A DNA stretch of 64,000 bases. Origin: Isochrysis galbana (taxonomy: Eukaryota; Haptophyta; Isochrysidales; Isochrysidaceae). Positions 1-13,552 of this stretch are shown here, one piece after another. The notes beneath the pieces were generated by a model. That model made no database searches. It was not told the origin of the DNA and saw nothing but the letters and a program-made list of their open reading frames with translations. The position numbers and the translations under genes were made by a program. The stretch lies in the NCBI GenBank assembly GCA_018136815.1, contig CM030940.1, forward strand, positions 3,970,833 through 4,034,832, written 5' to 3'. Position 1 is the first letter of the stretch. Every line of letters begins with the position of its first letter.

Positions 1-605
1 GTGGGCGCAGGAGCCAACGGGCTGCGCCCCGGCATCACCAAGAACAGTGCGACCAAAGCCTGCATGCTGGCAGCAACCAGCATGCAGCACACACACCTCA
101 CCCTCCACAGCCTCACCAGCCACACCACACCAGTTGGACGATCCATCAGGGAAGGCCCCCGGGCCTGGCCCCTACACAGCCGCGTTACCGCCCTCGTGCT
201 CCGGCACGAGGGGCTGGACCGGCGCCATTCTGGACATGACTCCCTTGGGGGAATGTCGCAACAAACCGATGCAGCAGGCATGCAACAAGGCTTGACCCCC
301 AGGGAGGGAGACAGCAGCACCAAAGGAGACATCAGGAGAGGGGGCCCCCCCAACACTAGGAGGAGACGAGACCACGAACACGCCGCGAGCGCGCGAGAGG
401 CAGAAAGGGCAGAAGCCCAAGGGGCCCAACAACGCAAACAAGCATACGAACAAGGGCCAACAAATGGCCCAAACAACCCAACAACCCCAAGGGGAGACAC
501 CGGCAGGAGGGCCAGGAACGATAGAAGCAGAGAGGAGGTCATCATCGATAACCTTTTCATGCACCCCGGGGGCAAATCACCAAGAAAGATCACTTACCAT
601 ACTAT
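1..605 (+). repeat. mosaic retroelement fragment (ORF1-like leader joined to LINE ORF2 C-terminus)
   Basis: An open frame runs from the window edge to 621. Its first bases (gtgggcgcaggagccaacgg) match the KRPR leader of the element at 43615-43634, so the edge cuts into a copy of that dispersed family. The middle is rich in Arg, Gln and Gly, like a low-complexity retroelement ORF1. From about 525 to 600 the translation (SREEVIIDNLFMHPGGKSPRK) resembles the C-terminal part of the LINE protein at 31811-32259. At 605 the frame runs into the oligo-A/T end of another repeat. I read this as an internally deleted or chimeric retroelement copy, not a host gene. The joining of 5' leader and 3' coding end is seen; the mechanism is inferred. 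Confidence 0.5.
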
Positions 606-745
606 AAAAAAAACCTTTTAAAATTCTCGCCTCACACGTGGCCCTGAACTATTCCTTCGTAGCCACGCCCCTTTCCCTTCCTCACCCTCATTCCCCGCCT
701 TGCGGCAACTCCCCTCGTGCTCTACTTAGGGGCTCGGGTCATGTG
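605..745 (-). repeat. 3' end of hairpin-led retroelement family
   Basis: Read on the minus strand this ends in TTTTAAAAGG followed by oligo-T, preceded by CACGTGTGAGGCGAGAAT. The same terminus occurs at 25950-25974, 44560-44595 and 53320-53345 (plus strand) and at 51690-51835 (minus strand). The piece at 51690-51835 also shares the downstream motif with CCTCGTGCTCTACTTA. It is a fragment only; the 5' part is not recognisable here. Confidence 0.6.
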
Positions 746-947
746 GGGGTCCGAGCGGAGCGGGGTGCACCTGTCCCCAGCTGCGCATTCTCAACTTCCT
801 CCTGTGCTGCTGGGTGACCTGTTTCTTGTGGTGCTATCGTCGGTTCCCTTGTGTCTGCGTGTGTCCATGTTTGCCGTGGGTGAGCTGTGCTGATCGATCA
901 CACCTTTGGTTGGTTCATCAATGCCGGTCGTCTTTTCTTGCTTCTCG

Positions 948-3900
948 CTACGCGAGCCTTTCAGCGAGACCAAGCGCTGCCGCTACAAGGCTAGTGTTTT
1001 CGCTCATTTGTAGCCTACCCTTTTCGTTTTCAATGAATATCGGGGCACTAAGTGCCAGCGTTCTCTTAAGTTTGGGCTTCCTCCCCTGGGCGGCTTTACA
1101 TGTGCGCATCAAACAATGCTGCCGTGGCGGGGTGAGGCCCCTAACCAATGTGGCAAACCTCACTAGTGTAGACTCCAATACTGGGATATAGTGGTATTCA
1201 TATGACTCAAACGCGACTCTATAGAAGTCTCTTAGTATGTATTTCCATGCTATCACGTATAACGCTTTTAGACTTTCGGGTGTGTTCGCACCGGGGTATG
1301 CGAATAGTCTGTCTTTCGTTTTTTGTGTGCGTGATCTCCCGGGAGAGGGGGTGAAGTTGTTGAGGGCGTCTATGGTTTCGAATACTCTCTTCGTCGCGGG
1401 ACACCACGCTAGGTGGCACGAGTTTTCCCGGTGTCGGCGACACAGTCTACAGACGTCTGTCTGTCCGTCTGCGAATCTGTTCCTGGTACCGATTCGCCTA
1501 TGTGTGATATGTTTGAAGTGGAGGTGTTTATCCGTGTGTTTTAGCAGTGGCATTGTATATAGCCTTGCTATATGTTTCCATTCTTCCTTGGTGACATTCA
1601 GTCGCTTTTCCCATGCTGTTCTCGCCGCTTGCGGGGCGTTGCTTCGTGTCGCTTTAAGCACGGCCTTGGTGAGATCTGCGACTGATATTGCGTCTAGCGC
1701 GACTTTTCCTTTTAGTATGGCGTATTCGTCCGCCAAGGGGTACTCCATATATCTTGGGCCTTTGAATCCGCCTTCCCATCTGGCTGGCGGGTGGTAGTAT
1801 TGGATCTCTCCCGCATTCGCTACTTTTCCGGTGCCGGCTATCTCTCCCAAGTAGTCGGTATCCGTGTGTATCCAGATGTTGTTTAGTTTGCTGATGTATT
1901 TATCGTCTTCGGAGACCCTGATTTCGTTGTTCTGTAGCTCGGTCTCCGGCTCTTTAGGCGGGGCTTTGTCGTCGGGTGTCTTTTTCCCCTTTGCGTCGGG
2001 GGGCGGGCGCTCTTGTGATTGCCCTATCACTCGCGTTGCGTGGCTAACGATTTCGTCCCATGAGTCGAGAAACTCCTTTTTGTGTATTGGGCGGCCCTCG
2101 TGAACAAAGGTTTCGGGTAGATGTTCGAGATACGCCGAGCATTCATCCTTGCTATATGGCGTCAGAAAGGCGCCGTCTTTGAACACGTTGTGAATTACGG
2201 TAGTGTGCAGGGCTTCCCATAGACGCGCCCATGGGGCGCGCACTCCTGGGGGTGGGATGTGCGGGTTGTGCCATATCGGTTGGGATAATGCGCCCTCCCG
2301 TGTAAGGAAGGAGGGTTGTATATCGAGTTTTCTGAAGTTCGCAATAGCTTCTTTCCAGAAGACTGGAAGTGCCGGGTTGCCCCTGATACTTCCCGTCAGC
2401 ATTTTCGTGGGGATCGTGGAGAGAACAGCTCCCCTCCCTAGTCCGGTTCGACAGAACCAAGCGTCTAGTCCGTGTTTCCATAGTGCCTTTCTCGCGTTCA
2501 AATAGTTTAGGATCCATCTGGTTTGTATTGCCTTTATATGGGACGGCCAATTCAGGAGTCCCAGCCCCAGCGTCCTAGTCGCACTTTTATCGTGTGAGAC
2601 GGGGTAGTGTGGGTGTTTTATCCATTTGCTTTGTTTGTTAGTGTACGGACTTGTCCAGAGGACAGCGTCCGCTGCCTTTTGGACACGGGTGTGGAACCAT
2701 CTCGGGGCGGCTAATGTTTGTAACCAATATCTCGGGATACCATAGATTATGAAGTTAACCACTGACGCCCTACCGAATATTGTCATATAGTTGGTGGCCG
2801 GTGCTAGCTTGGCGACCCTCGCGTCGATCTTATCCGCTAGTTTCGACCAAAAGGGCTTGAGCGTCTCGGGTGCTCCCAAGGGGACGCCCAAGATGGTCAG
2901 ATACTCATCGTTTTCTATCCAGTTGTATTTTCTCATGTCCCACGGAGGCTTACGGAGTCTCTGGGAGCCCATTCTCAGTCCTTGGAATTTGTCAGCGTTA
3001 GTTTTGCCGCCCGTCGCTTTCTCGTGCAATTCCACCCATTGTAGTGATTTCTGTAGACTTTTGTAGTCGCGCGTTATCAGCGCCGTGTCGTCGGCAAATT
3101 GGCTTATCTTCAGGCTATAGCCATTGAGGTTCACGCCGTTGATGTCTTCGTCGCCGTTGATGGCTCTAGTAAGTGCCTCCGTGGTCAGTAGAAACGTGAG
3201 CGGTGACAGCGGGCATCCCTGTGGCATGCCGCTGCCCACGGTAAATGGGTAGCTTCTCCCACCGTTGGTCTTGATCGTGCGTATCGGCCGGGCTTCCTCG
3301 CTCGTGACTCGTGAGAGCCTTTGCCAGTGTTTGGAAGTTTGGGCCGAAATTGAGAAGTTTGAGAGCTAGATGATAGAACTCCCAGCTTACTCTGTCGAAG
3401 GCTTTTTCCCAGTCGAGGGCTAGTAGTAGTCCCGGATCTCCGGTCTCGTCGAGGTATGCTCTGGTGAGTTGGAGGAGGTGCGTGGCCTCGCTGATGAGTC
3501 TTCTGGGCACGAATCCTAGTTGATTTTCCGATATTATTTTTCCTATTACTTTGCTAAGTCTGTTGGTTAGGATCTTGGCTAGAATTTTGTAATCGCTTTG
3601 TAGTAGGGTGATAGGCCTATAGTTACGTGGGTCTCTCGCGTCTCCTTTCTTATAGAGTAGTATTATGTCGCCTTCTCTCATGGTAAACGCTAGGGTCCCC
3701 GTGACCAATGCTTGGTTGTATAGTCGGGTTAGCAGCGGAGCCGCTGTTTTTTCGTGTGCTTTATATACTTCCGCCGGCAGCCCATCCGGGCCCGCGCTCT
3801 TTCCGGGGCCTATGCTCCGAATCGCTTGTATCGTTTCTTCCACGGTTATGGAGCCTTCTAGTCGGCGCCGGTCGAGATCATTTAGCGGGCGTTCCGCCAG

Positions 3901-4480
3901 CGTCGTCTCCAGTTGAGGTGTTCTCGGGGCACTTTTGGGAGAGTACAGCCACACGTAGTATCTTCTGAACTCTCTTCGGATCGCTGTGTCTGTGGTCACG
4001 GTGTCGTGCTCTGAGTGCTCCGGGGCGTCCCACCGCTTCGTGCGGTAAAGCTCCGCCACGTTGGCTTTCCATCTGCGGGGCTTTAGTTGTTCGAAGAACT
4101 CTTTAGAGTGTAGGTCTTCCCGGCGGAGCTGGCGGTATAGTGGCATATCTTTGAGTGGTATCCTCCCTCTTTCCTCTGCTATTTCTTTGTGTGTTTTCGT
4201 CAGCTCTGCCGTGAGCCTTTCGTCCGGCCCTTGCTTCGCGAGGCGTATGTTTAGTCTCGCTGCCTTCAACTCAAGCGCGGATAGGATGGTAGGCTTAGTT
4301 CTTTCCGCCGTTTCTTCCCTCAGGAATGTGGCTATGGCCTCCTTCGTGTCGGCCCATATGATGTCTATGCTGGCTCCCTCGTCCATCTTTCGGACGGCGT
4401 TTTGAAGTAGCCGTTCCACCGTGTTCATCGCGCCTTTCTCATGAATTATCGCCAGGTCTATTGGCTTGTCAAAGTTTCGC
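948..4480 (-). pseudogene. LINE (non-LTR retrotransposon) ORF2: reverse transcriptase, frameshifted and 5'-truncated
   Basis: Two overlapping minus-strand frames together give a LINE ORF2. The first (stop side at 3166) carries a linker region, then RT blocks LLYKKGDARDPRNYRPITLL, LALDWEKAFDRV and FVPRR. The second (948-3239) carries GMPQGCPLSPLTF, the catalytic box QFADDTALI (FADD in place of the usual YADD), the thumb, and a C-terminal CCHC knuckle (CRLCRRHRENSCHLAWCP). The frames are separated by an exact 7-bp tandem duplication, CTCGTGA twice, at 3301-3314; dropping one unit restores the frame. No endonuclease domain is seen upstream, so the 5' end is missing. The C-terminal 130 residues resemble the fragments at 4488-4742 and 31811-32259 but are clearly diverged from them. 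Confidence 0.9.
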
Positions 4481-4487
4481 CCCGGTA

Positions 4488-4745
4488 CTAATAAGAACAT
4501 TGGACAGACACACAACACTAAGCAAGGCTCTACTTTTTGCGAATACAACGGACTCGGCTAGGACCGCCCAAGCGGGCATGGGCAGACAGCCGAAAAAAAG
4601 GATCGACACGAACGATATATACCCGATATTCACAGTAGGCGCAAGAGGCAACCTCGAACCCAGTCTGGAGATGCAAGCAATAACCAACTCGATGGGAGTG
4701 GCTCATATAATAGCCGGGGGACCCGAGACGGAACACTCCTAAGAC
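4488..4745 (+). pseudogene. LINE ORF2 C-terminal fragment
   Basis: The translation (TLSKALLFANTTDSARTAQ, then GRQPKKRI) aligns closely with the LINE fragment at 31811-32259, beginning in its middle. It abuts the minus-strand LINE at about 4488. The 3' untranslated part continues to about 4960, with the shared motif GACAAAGGAATGA at 4941-4953, then diverges. It is a truncated copy of a second LINE family, opposite in orientation to its neighbour. Confidence 0.75.
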
Positions 4746-5067
4746 GGACCCCACCGTAGCTAGGCGAACACGCACCACACACGGAGGCGCACCAGTGATG
4801 GGCTCACGTGAGGAAAAGACGCAACAGCTCGGACTCCACCGGCCAAGGGACTACGCAAATACAAACAATAGGCCTGCCCGGAACCCGCACTCTGAACCAG
4901 GCCCAAGGTAGCGCACCTGGGCCGAACCCCGGATACCGACGACAAAGGAATGACGGGGAGGGGAGCGCGGCGAAGGTCGGCCTGTCAGGCGGGTCGGTCG
5001 CCATCGCTCTGCCTTGGATTCGGATTAGAGCGGGGAGAGGGACGAGGGGAAATCTTCCCCCGGTCCG

Positions 5068-5275
5068 ACGATAAAAAAATGTGGGCTTCCGGATCAACAC
5101 GAGTTTTATTTACAACCCACTCTCCCCCACCTCTACCCTTACATCCCCTCCCTCCACCTCCTCCCTTTCCCCCCTTCATTCCTTTTTCTTCGGTTTCCGG
5201 GGTCTGGGTCTGACTCCGGTGCACTACCAAGAGCCTAGTTCAGAGTGCGGGTTTGGGGCAGGCCTGTTCCTGTTG
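5068..5275 (-). repeat. LINE 3' untranslated fragment with oligo-T tail
   Basis: On the minus strand the series GGAAACCGAAGAAAAAGGAA, a GGAGGTGGAGGGAGGG run, then CCCACATTTTTTT matches the 3' untranslated segment after the LINE fragment at 31811-32259, which ends at 32570. No coding part remains. It meets the plus-strand LINE fragment tail to tail. Confidence 0.65.
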
Positions 5276-5637
5276 GATGTCTTGAGCAGTCGCTGTCGAA
5301 GCGACAGCGTTCACCCTTAGAGGCCGAGCAGATGTGTGTGACTCCCCAGTCACGCCACACGGCCCGTAGCCCTGGCCACTCCCAGCACAACAGCCATGTT
5401 GGCCCCCCCCCACTACCCACAGCTCGCCACAACAGCCACAGCACTATAGACACACACAAGCCACTCCCTTGCCGCCATGTCCGCTCCCATGTCGCGCTCG
5501 TCCTCTCCCATGCTATTCCACCCACCTCTTCCCACAGAGGTGGTGGAGGCCGCCATTTGCTCTCTCTCCCTCCCTCCCCCCCCCCCCCCCCCCCCCCCTC
5601 TCTCTCTCTTGCGCAAGTAAGGCGAGGGTCACAATGC

Positions 5638-8619
5638 TCACGCGGCGTCTTCAAGGTGAGCCACGACGCCAACAAGGACTTGGAAGCCCTTTTCCATGTC
5701 GCTCAATAAGCAATACTCGTTGTCCGCATGATAGGTGCTGCGCAAGGAGGGCCGAGGCCTTCTCAAAGCTGGGCTCGTGAGAAGCTTCCATCTAGTTCAC
5801 GCCCGCCGATCCGCAGGACCTGCTCTCCCCCAACACGGCAGGCTGTCGCGGCTCCATCTTCTATCCCGTCGGCACCTCCCCCGGTCCACACACGCTCACC
5901 TAAGTAAGCCAAAGCCGGTGATCTGCACGTCGAATCCGCCCCTCTGCAAGTCTCGCACGAGCGGAAGACTGCCGCCGATTGAGTAAGGCTTGGCCTCGCC
6001 GCGCACCTACGAGTCACAGCAAGCGAACCACTCAAGAGTCCGAGACAGTAGCTAAGCAGCGGTCGAGGCCCTTGCCACTAGGGCAAACTCGTGTGTTCGC
6101 TGCATGCGCGAGATGTGCAATGCAACCTGCTGGGTAGCGGCGACGAGCGCAGCGTGGCCGTCCGAGTCGAGGCTGCAAGCAATTCCCTCGAGATAGCCCT
6201 CCGCAATCTCGAGCTCCAGACTTCCACGGAAGCCTTCAATAACATACCTGAGCGAGGTGTCGGTGAGAAGCACATCGAGAGAATGCGCTCGCATGTGGCC
6301 CGGCGTCTGGACGACGCTCTATAGTGACGGGCCTATGCAGGGTGATGCGAACGGGCCAGAGTGGGCCCTCACTTGGAGGCGGGGCCAAACGTGGGGAGTG
6401 CCGTCTCGAGATTCTTGTTGATATCCGCGACCCAAGCAGTGAGGGCCTCGCGCAGCTCCTTCACCTGCAAGCACGCAGCAGTGACGGGACAAGCTCTTCT
6501 CTGCGCTCTCTTAGGCCTCCCAAGCTCGGCTACTTGAGCCCCGTACTCACCTCATAGAAAGGCGACAAGCGCACATCTCCCGAAATCTCAACCCACGGGG
6601 GAAGCTGGTTGAGCGAGCCCACAGCGCAGCGGACTTGTGTGGGCTTCATCGTCGAGGGCGATGAGAAATTGTAGGGGATCTGCGACAAAGCAACGGAGAA
6701 AGACGATGGGATGCCGCATCGCTGCGCATGCAAGAGAGTGAGGCGCAATTGCTCACCTCGCGCTCTTCCTGCGGGAAGTGCTCGTAGAAGCGACGTTGCA
6801 ATTCGGCGACCGCTGCGTTGGCAAGCTCGAGAGCGTTGACACCCTTGTGAGGGAGCCCCGAGTGGAAGAGCTTGCCGTTGGCCCGGAGCGTCCAGCTGGA
6901 GGGGATAGAGGGGTCGGGAGGGCGAGGCGTGAGGAGGTGGCTATGGGTCTAGAGGGGCACTTGGAGGAGCTACCGACCAGCGGGACGTGCATGCAAGCGC
7001 CGGCGAAGAGAAGTCGAAGGGGATCCGCCGGGGTCACCGCTTACGTAAGGGAACCGGCAGTACCGATGCACGGCTGCGAGTCTGCCGAGTCGACCCACAA
7101 CACTGGCCCGCTTCGGATCCCATCGAGCTTGCCCGTCTCCATCAGGCGGTCAACACCTGTCGAGTGTGGCAGCGGGCTCAGAGGAGTTGCTCATGTCTGT
7201 GGGCAGTCGTCGAGCACGAATGGACCGCTTGTGCACCCGGCTGAATGGATATGATTGGGTCTATGGTTCCATCCCGATCGGCGTACGCCCAGTTCCATCG
7301 CCGCTCACCTACTCCTGCCACGGCGCCATTCTCCTCGTTTGCAATGAAGACGGCGGCTACAGTGCGTTGGAGCTGTGGCTTGTGCGTCGCCAGCGAAATC
7401 ATCACTTCCGTGATCAGAGCCACGTGGCCCAGGCAGTCGGTTGTGCCTGAGAAGCCGTTAGGCATAGATCAGAGGGTGAGGTCACAACAACCGCACAACT
7501 GTGACATGTGGCGCGACGCCAGCGCAGCGTTTGTCCGCCTATGCTCGGTCACCCTGTCCATGCTCCGCGCACCTCGTCCGTACAGCTTATCGCCCTCGAT
7601 GTTGAGCTTGAAAGGGTCACGGTCCCAATTCTCCGGGTTTGCGGGGACGACATCCATGTGGGCGCCCACAAAGGCGACGGAGCCACCACCCGGTGCCTGC
7701 ACACAGAAACAGATCCGTGCCGATCCTCAGCTGTATGCGCATTCTGGCACTGATATGTTGCCGAATAGCCGTGGTCGCCGCGGCTGGACGAGCTCGGAGT
7801 GCTCACCCCAGGATATGTCACGATGAGATTGCCCCGGCCCTCTGTGAATGTGACCCTCTCGATGGTCAATGGGCCTCCCTTGGCTGTGGAGAAGGGCTCA
7901 AGGAGCGCCATCACCTGCGAGGCATCATGCAGCGGATTTAGAATAGGTGTGCGAGCGGGAGTCGGGGAAAGGAGCGCTACGATTTCGTGCCCCCTGACTG
8001 GCTGGGCCTTGTCTTCAAGCTATATTGGTTCAACACGTGTACCTCAAACATGACACGACATGAGGGCCACGTGCACGTACAAGGGCGCCGCGCCGCGTGC
8101 GCATGCGGCTCCTCACATGTCCAGACGCGAGGTCCTCTTTCGGATGAAGACCTTGTGCCGGCGAGTTCTGCAGGCTCTCGGCCTCGCCGATCAGCTTACC
8201 TGCAGCGTCGAAAAGGCGCACGTCAGATTCATTCTCCTCGTCCACCGCATTCATGCGCCCTGCGTCCTTCTTGACCTCTGCTCCTTCCCCACTCCTCTCT
8301 TCCTCCCCCCTCCCCCCCCCCCCTCCCCCCCCCGCCCGCGCGCCCTCATCCGCATCCTCCCTCCCTCTCCCTCTCTCTCGCTCGCTCCCTCTCCCCCCCC
8401 GCTGCCACAGAGCTCTTCCCCCTCCCTCGTGGCCAGCGCCTCCGCTGCCAGAGGGGCACAGCGAGCCAGCACGAGCGCGCGCACGCACCCGACACGCACA
8501 CGACACGCACACTAGCACCACCACGAGCACACACCAAGCAGCTCGAGGAAGCGCTCCTTCTCCAGCCTCCACGAGCCCATCTGCTCGGCGAGCCCCTCGG
8601 CGCGCGACCGCTTCGCCAT
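5638..8619 (-). CDS. M20-family metallopeptidase, acetylornithine deacetylase-like
   Basis: Predicted to hydrolyse an N-acyl amino acid or peptide bond with two zinc ions, as in the ArgE/DapE superfamily. About ten exons are readable on the minus strand: 8535-8619, 8117-8277, 7807-7914, 7573-7696, 7309-7446, about 7110-7156, 6757-6895, 6551-6679, 6464 down to about 6380, about 6310-6060, about 6005-5905, and about 5735-5638. Family landmarks in order are GKLIGEAESLQ, GGPLTIERVTFTEGRGNLIV, VAFVGAHMDVVPA (zinc His and Asp), GRG-TTDCLGH (bridging Asp), IANEENG (catalytic Glu pair), WVDSADS, GKLFHSGLPHKGVNALELAN (dimerisation lid), and a final TYHADNEYCLLSDM with the last zinc His. It looks closer to eukaryotic ArgE-like proteins than to DapE. 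The boundary after residue motif TFGPASK (near 6380) is uncertain. A role in arginine or ornithine metabolism is inferred from the family. Confidence 0.85.
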
Positions 8620-8699
8620 CGCCTGTGCGCTTCTGCCTCTTCTCTCTCTCCTCTCCTCTCTCCGCTTCTCGCCTCCCCCTTCTTCTTCCCCTTCCCCCT

Positions 8700-9127
8700 C
8701 CCCCCCCCCCCCCCCCCCGCGCGCAGGTTCCCATGGACCCCTTCCTAACATTACACTAGAACCTTTCCTAACATTATAATACCCCACAGCTTTCTATCAC
8801 CATCACATGAACTCCTGGACCTAGGCTTCCCCCGTTCTCCCGATGAGCCCGTCCCGGTCTCCCCGGATGAATCGTGCGCCGCGCTAGCCGCTAGCCGCCG
8901 GTGCGCCTTCGCGACTCGTTCCCAAAGAGGAAACGAGCTTCTCGCTCCGACACCGACACACCGACACACCGATACCTTCGTCGCGAGGGCGCTTTGGTGG
9001 CGCAGCGGCGCAGTGTCGGTCATAAGCCGATCGTCTGGCATGGCCATGGGCCGTGGGCCGTGGGGACGGCAGGAGAAGAGGGGAGCGGCGCGCGCTCCTT
9101 AACCCTATCATTTTAACGATATTTGAG
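8700..9127 (-). repeat. hairpin-2 repeat end with degenerate KRPR leader
   Basis: The right end is the palindrome CTATCATTTTAACGATAT at 9105-9122, followed on the minus strand by GGGTTAAGGAGCGCGCGCCG. This matches the 5' ends at 43474, 53247 and 59288 except that the ATG has become AAG. A PPKRPRDEGIG motif is readable on the minus strand near 8985-9015, but in another frame, so the leader frame is broken. The left limit is not defined. Short poly-C runs lie at 8300-8330 and 8700-8717. Confidence 0.6.
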
Positions 9128-9130
9128 GGC

Positions 9131-10270
<1,140 letters not shown>

Positions 10271-12814
10271 ATGGCCGCGATGGCGCGTCTGCGCGCCGCC
10301 CCCGCCGCCTCGATGATCCGGCGCATCTGGGGCGCGGCGCCACAGACCGCGCCCGACCTCACCGTCCCGATCGAGCTCACCTGCGCCGAGCCCCTCTTCA
10401 CCAGCCCCACCCCAACCAAGGTGAGACCAATTTCCTCCCGCCCCCCCCTTCCCCCCTTCCCCCCCCCCACTCTCTCCCTCCCTCTCTCTTTCCCCTCCCT
10501 TTCTCTCTCGACTCCCTTCCCCTTCCTTCCCTCTCCTCCACCATCGCCTCTGCCTCTACTCTCCCTATCCCCCTCCCTCTCCCTTCAACCTCCCCGCTAC
10601 CTGCCTCAATCTCTGCCCCCCCCCTCTCTTCCTCCACGCCACCGCACGACTGCCACCCCAGTCCCCAGATTGGGCGGCGCCCGCAGAGCGTCTGGCTGCC
10701 CCCTTGCGCTCTGTGCTGCGCTGTCGCCTTCCCTCCTCTCTTCCTACTAGTCGGCTCTTTTCGCGCATTTGCTGCCTCTGCTCTCCTCCCCCCTTCCCCG
10801 CGCGCGCCCACTCCAGGGATGCGCTCCGCAACCCTGCGAATGCTGTCTGGCCCATGGTAGAGCAATGGCGAAGAGAAACAAAGAGATCACTGCCAGTCGC
10901 CGTGGCGGCACGCGTGATCTCATGCGCCGTCGTGCTGCTCGTCCTTGCTCTACAGGTGACGACACTCAAGAACGGGCTCAAGGTCGCCTCTTCTGACATG
11001 ACTGTGCCGTCGACTTCGATTGGTCTCTACATTGACACGGGCAGCCGCTATGACGCTGTCTCGGGAACTGCGCATGTGCTCCAGCACATGGCCTTCAAGG
11101 TGCGCTCCACTATATGGCGGACCAAACTGCGCACTTGGCTGTGTTGGACGCAGACGCACCGTGTGACCCTCCTTGACCAATCCTTGTCCTTACCCCACGC
11201 AGTCGTCGGCCAACTACTCTCATCTGCGAGTCGTCCGTGCCTGCGAGCTCTATGGCGCTCAGGTCTCAGCCGTCGCCGGCCGCGAGTCGATGGTCTACCA
11301 GGTAAGTGCGATCCGTGACTTAATGATTCGCGTTACTGACTGCTCGGCGAGTGCACGAACAGCGGCTGGGACAGATTAAACGCACCTCGAAAACTCTGTG
11401 TCGGCCTGCCTAACATGCTGCATGGGTGGCCATCCATCACATCGCAACGTGGCGTGAGCCTTTCAAGCCGGCATCGCATGGCCCAATCACAATGATGCCG
11501 CTGCCGCCTTTAGCTGGTCGATGGACGCCGCCCTCCCTACTCGACTGTTTTGCCCAGGCGGACACGCTCAAGGAGTCTGTGCCGGCAGTAGTGGACATGC
11601 TCGCTGACACGGTGCTTAACCCCAAATTCCTGTCCTGGGAACTCGAAGAGGAAAAGGGTGCGCTCAAGGCCGAGCTCGACGCCGCTGCCAATAACCCTCA
11701 GGTGAGCACGTGCTGCACGGCCCTAAACTAGGTGGCCTGTCCCCGCTCCGTTGGGAGGCTGTGGCTCAATGCCTTAGCTCACACGGGTTGTGTGTGCTTC
11801 CCGTAGGAACTGCTCACCGAGCTCTCCAACGGCGCCGCCTTCGGCAGCAGATCGCCGCTTGGCAAGCCACTGCCATGTCCAGCGCGCAATCTGCCGCTCA
11901 TCACTCCTGATGTGCTCTCTAGTTTCGTGGAGTCGCAGTACGTGCCCTCGCGCATGGTGCTCGCCGCCGCCGGCTACGACCATGAGGCGCTCGTCTCCCT
12001 GGCCGAGTCGCACTTCGGCTCGCTTCCCGCTGGCGAGCCGCAGCGCTCTTCGCCAGTGGAGTACGTCGGCGGCGAGATCCGCGAGTCGTCCGCTTCCGGA
12101 GATGACATGACGCATTTTGCTCTCTCGTTCAAGGTGCGCACACTGCGCTACTCCCGAGCGTGGGGGCCCCCCTTGCCCCCTTCCCCCTCCCCCCCCTCGG
12201 CCCCCACTGCAAAGCTATGCACTGCGACCCGGCCCTTCTGCCCATCACTGTAGGGAGCCGGCTGGAAGGACGATGACCTCATCCCACTCTGCGTCCTCAA
12301 CACCATGATGGGAGGCGGCGCCTCCTTCTCGGCGGGTGGCCCGGGCAAGGGCATGTACACACGGCTGTACACCAACATCCTCAACCGGTACCCCTTTGTC
12401 ACCGCTGCCTCGGTGTTCAACTCATTCTATAACGATGTTGGGGTCTTTGGCGTCTACGGCGCCACGTCTTCGGACTGCATGGGCCAGCTCGTCTCTGTTC
12501 TTTGCAAAGAAATGGCGGGCATGGGCTCGGGCATCTCTGCCGAGGAGCTCTCGCGCGCCAAGAATCAGCTGAAGGCCTCGCTCGTAATGAACCTTGAGTC
12601 ACGCCCCATCTTGCTGGAGGACATCGGCCGGCAGGTGCTCTCGTATGGCGCATACACGCCCGCTGCGGACCTCGTGGCCAAGATTGAAAAGGTCACGGCT
12701 GCTGACCTGGCCAACGTGGCCAAGAAGGTTATCTCGTCGCCGCCCTCTGTGGCGGTCTACGGCGACACCACCTCTGTGCCGAGGTATGACATCATTGCCA
12801 AGCAGTTTAGCTGA
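10271..12814 (+). CDS. PMPCA: mitochondrial processing peptidase alpha subunit (M16 family)
   Basis: Non-catalytic, substrate-binding partner of the mitochondrial presequence protease. Six exons join in frame: 10271-10420, 10956-11099, 11203-11301, 11558-11701, 11807-12133 and 12254-12814, giving 474 residues. The N-terminus is Arg/Ala-rich (MAAMARLRAAPAASMIRR), as expected for a mitochondrial targeting signal. The M16 inverse zinc motif HxxEH is replaced by HVLQH, consistent with the inactive alpha subunit. The alpha-specific glycine-rich loop is present as GGGASFSAGGPGKGM near residue 305. LGKPLPCPARNLPLI and the C-terminal SRAKNQLKASLVMNLESRP are typical of the family. All introns are GT-AG. 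The first intron (about 535 bp) is far longer than the others and CT-rich. Confidence 0.93.
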
Positions 12815-13552
12815 GTCCTAAGCGTTTTTTGCGCGACAGCGTGCAGGTTGGGGATGTAGGATTGGGATGGCTAGGAGTGGATGCCGTGCCGTGTTACCAG
12901 ACTGAGGTCCGGGTCGACCGAAACTGTCACATGCAGCACGTGTACCTGGATCTTTCGCTCAGCCTCACCCCACTGTGCGATAATGAGCCGGCCAGCAGCT
13001 CATGATTGGTCCCACTCATGATGCTCGTCCGTCCATTATCTTGCCGTTGAGGCTCAAGCGTACCAACACTCTTGCGCCAATTTTGATGAGCTCAGAGTGT
13101 ACTGGATTGTTACGATGTTCGCGTCTCCTAATGATGCCACCGTAGCAACAACAGGAGGAAGTGACCACTCACGACGGACACACGACCCCTACCCCAAGAG
13201 AGACATTCAAGGACGTGCAGCGCCTCCGCGCTTCGCACAACGAGCCTCGACACAACAACCTATGACTGATCTCAGAACTCAGGCCGGGAGAGAGACGTTG
13301 GCTGCGCTGCCGGCCCGGGCGGCCGAGAGGCATCTTATTGCCAATTGCGCCGTGACTTATCTATCAACTCTCGAAGTCTAATATACTAATAGTCAACCGC
13401 ACAATCAATGCACACAAAAACTCTTGAAGATGCCTAGAAACACTACTAGCCCGCCATTCTCCCGGGCACCCGGAGACGACGTCCTTGCCCCGAAACCCAT
13501 TCTCCATTCGCCTATCCGCTTTCCCCCTCAGTCCTTTTATTTTTACTTCGGC
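12815..13552. other. intergenic, no gene seen
   Basis: About 740 bp between the peptidase stop and the hairpin repeat. No open frame shows a recognisable domain, and no tandem repeat or RNA gene was recognised. Confidence 0.5.

Noticed and set aside
948..5066. Twin-priming inversion of a single LINE (minus body joined to plus 3' end at 4488)
   Set aside because: Both parts contain the C-terminal domain and are clearly diverged from each other, so they come from different LINE families inserted side by side.
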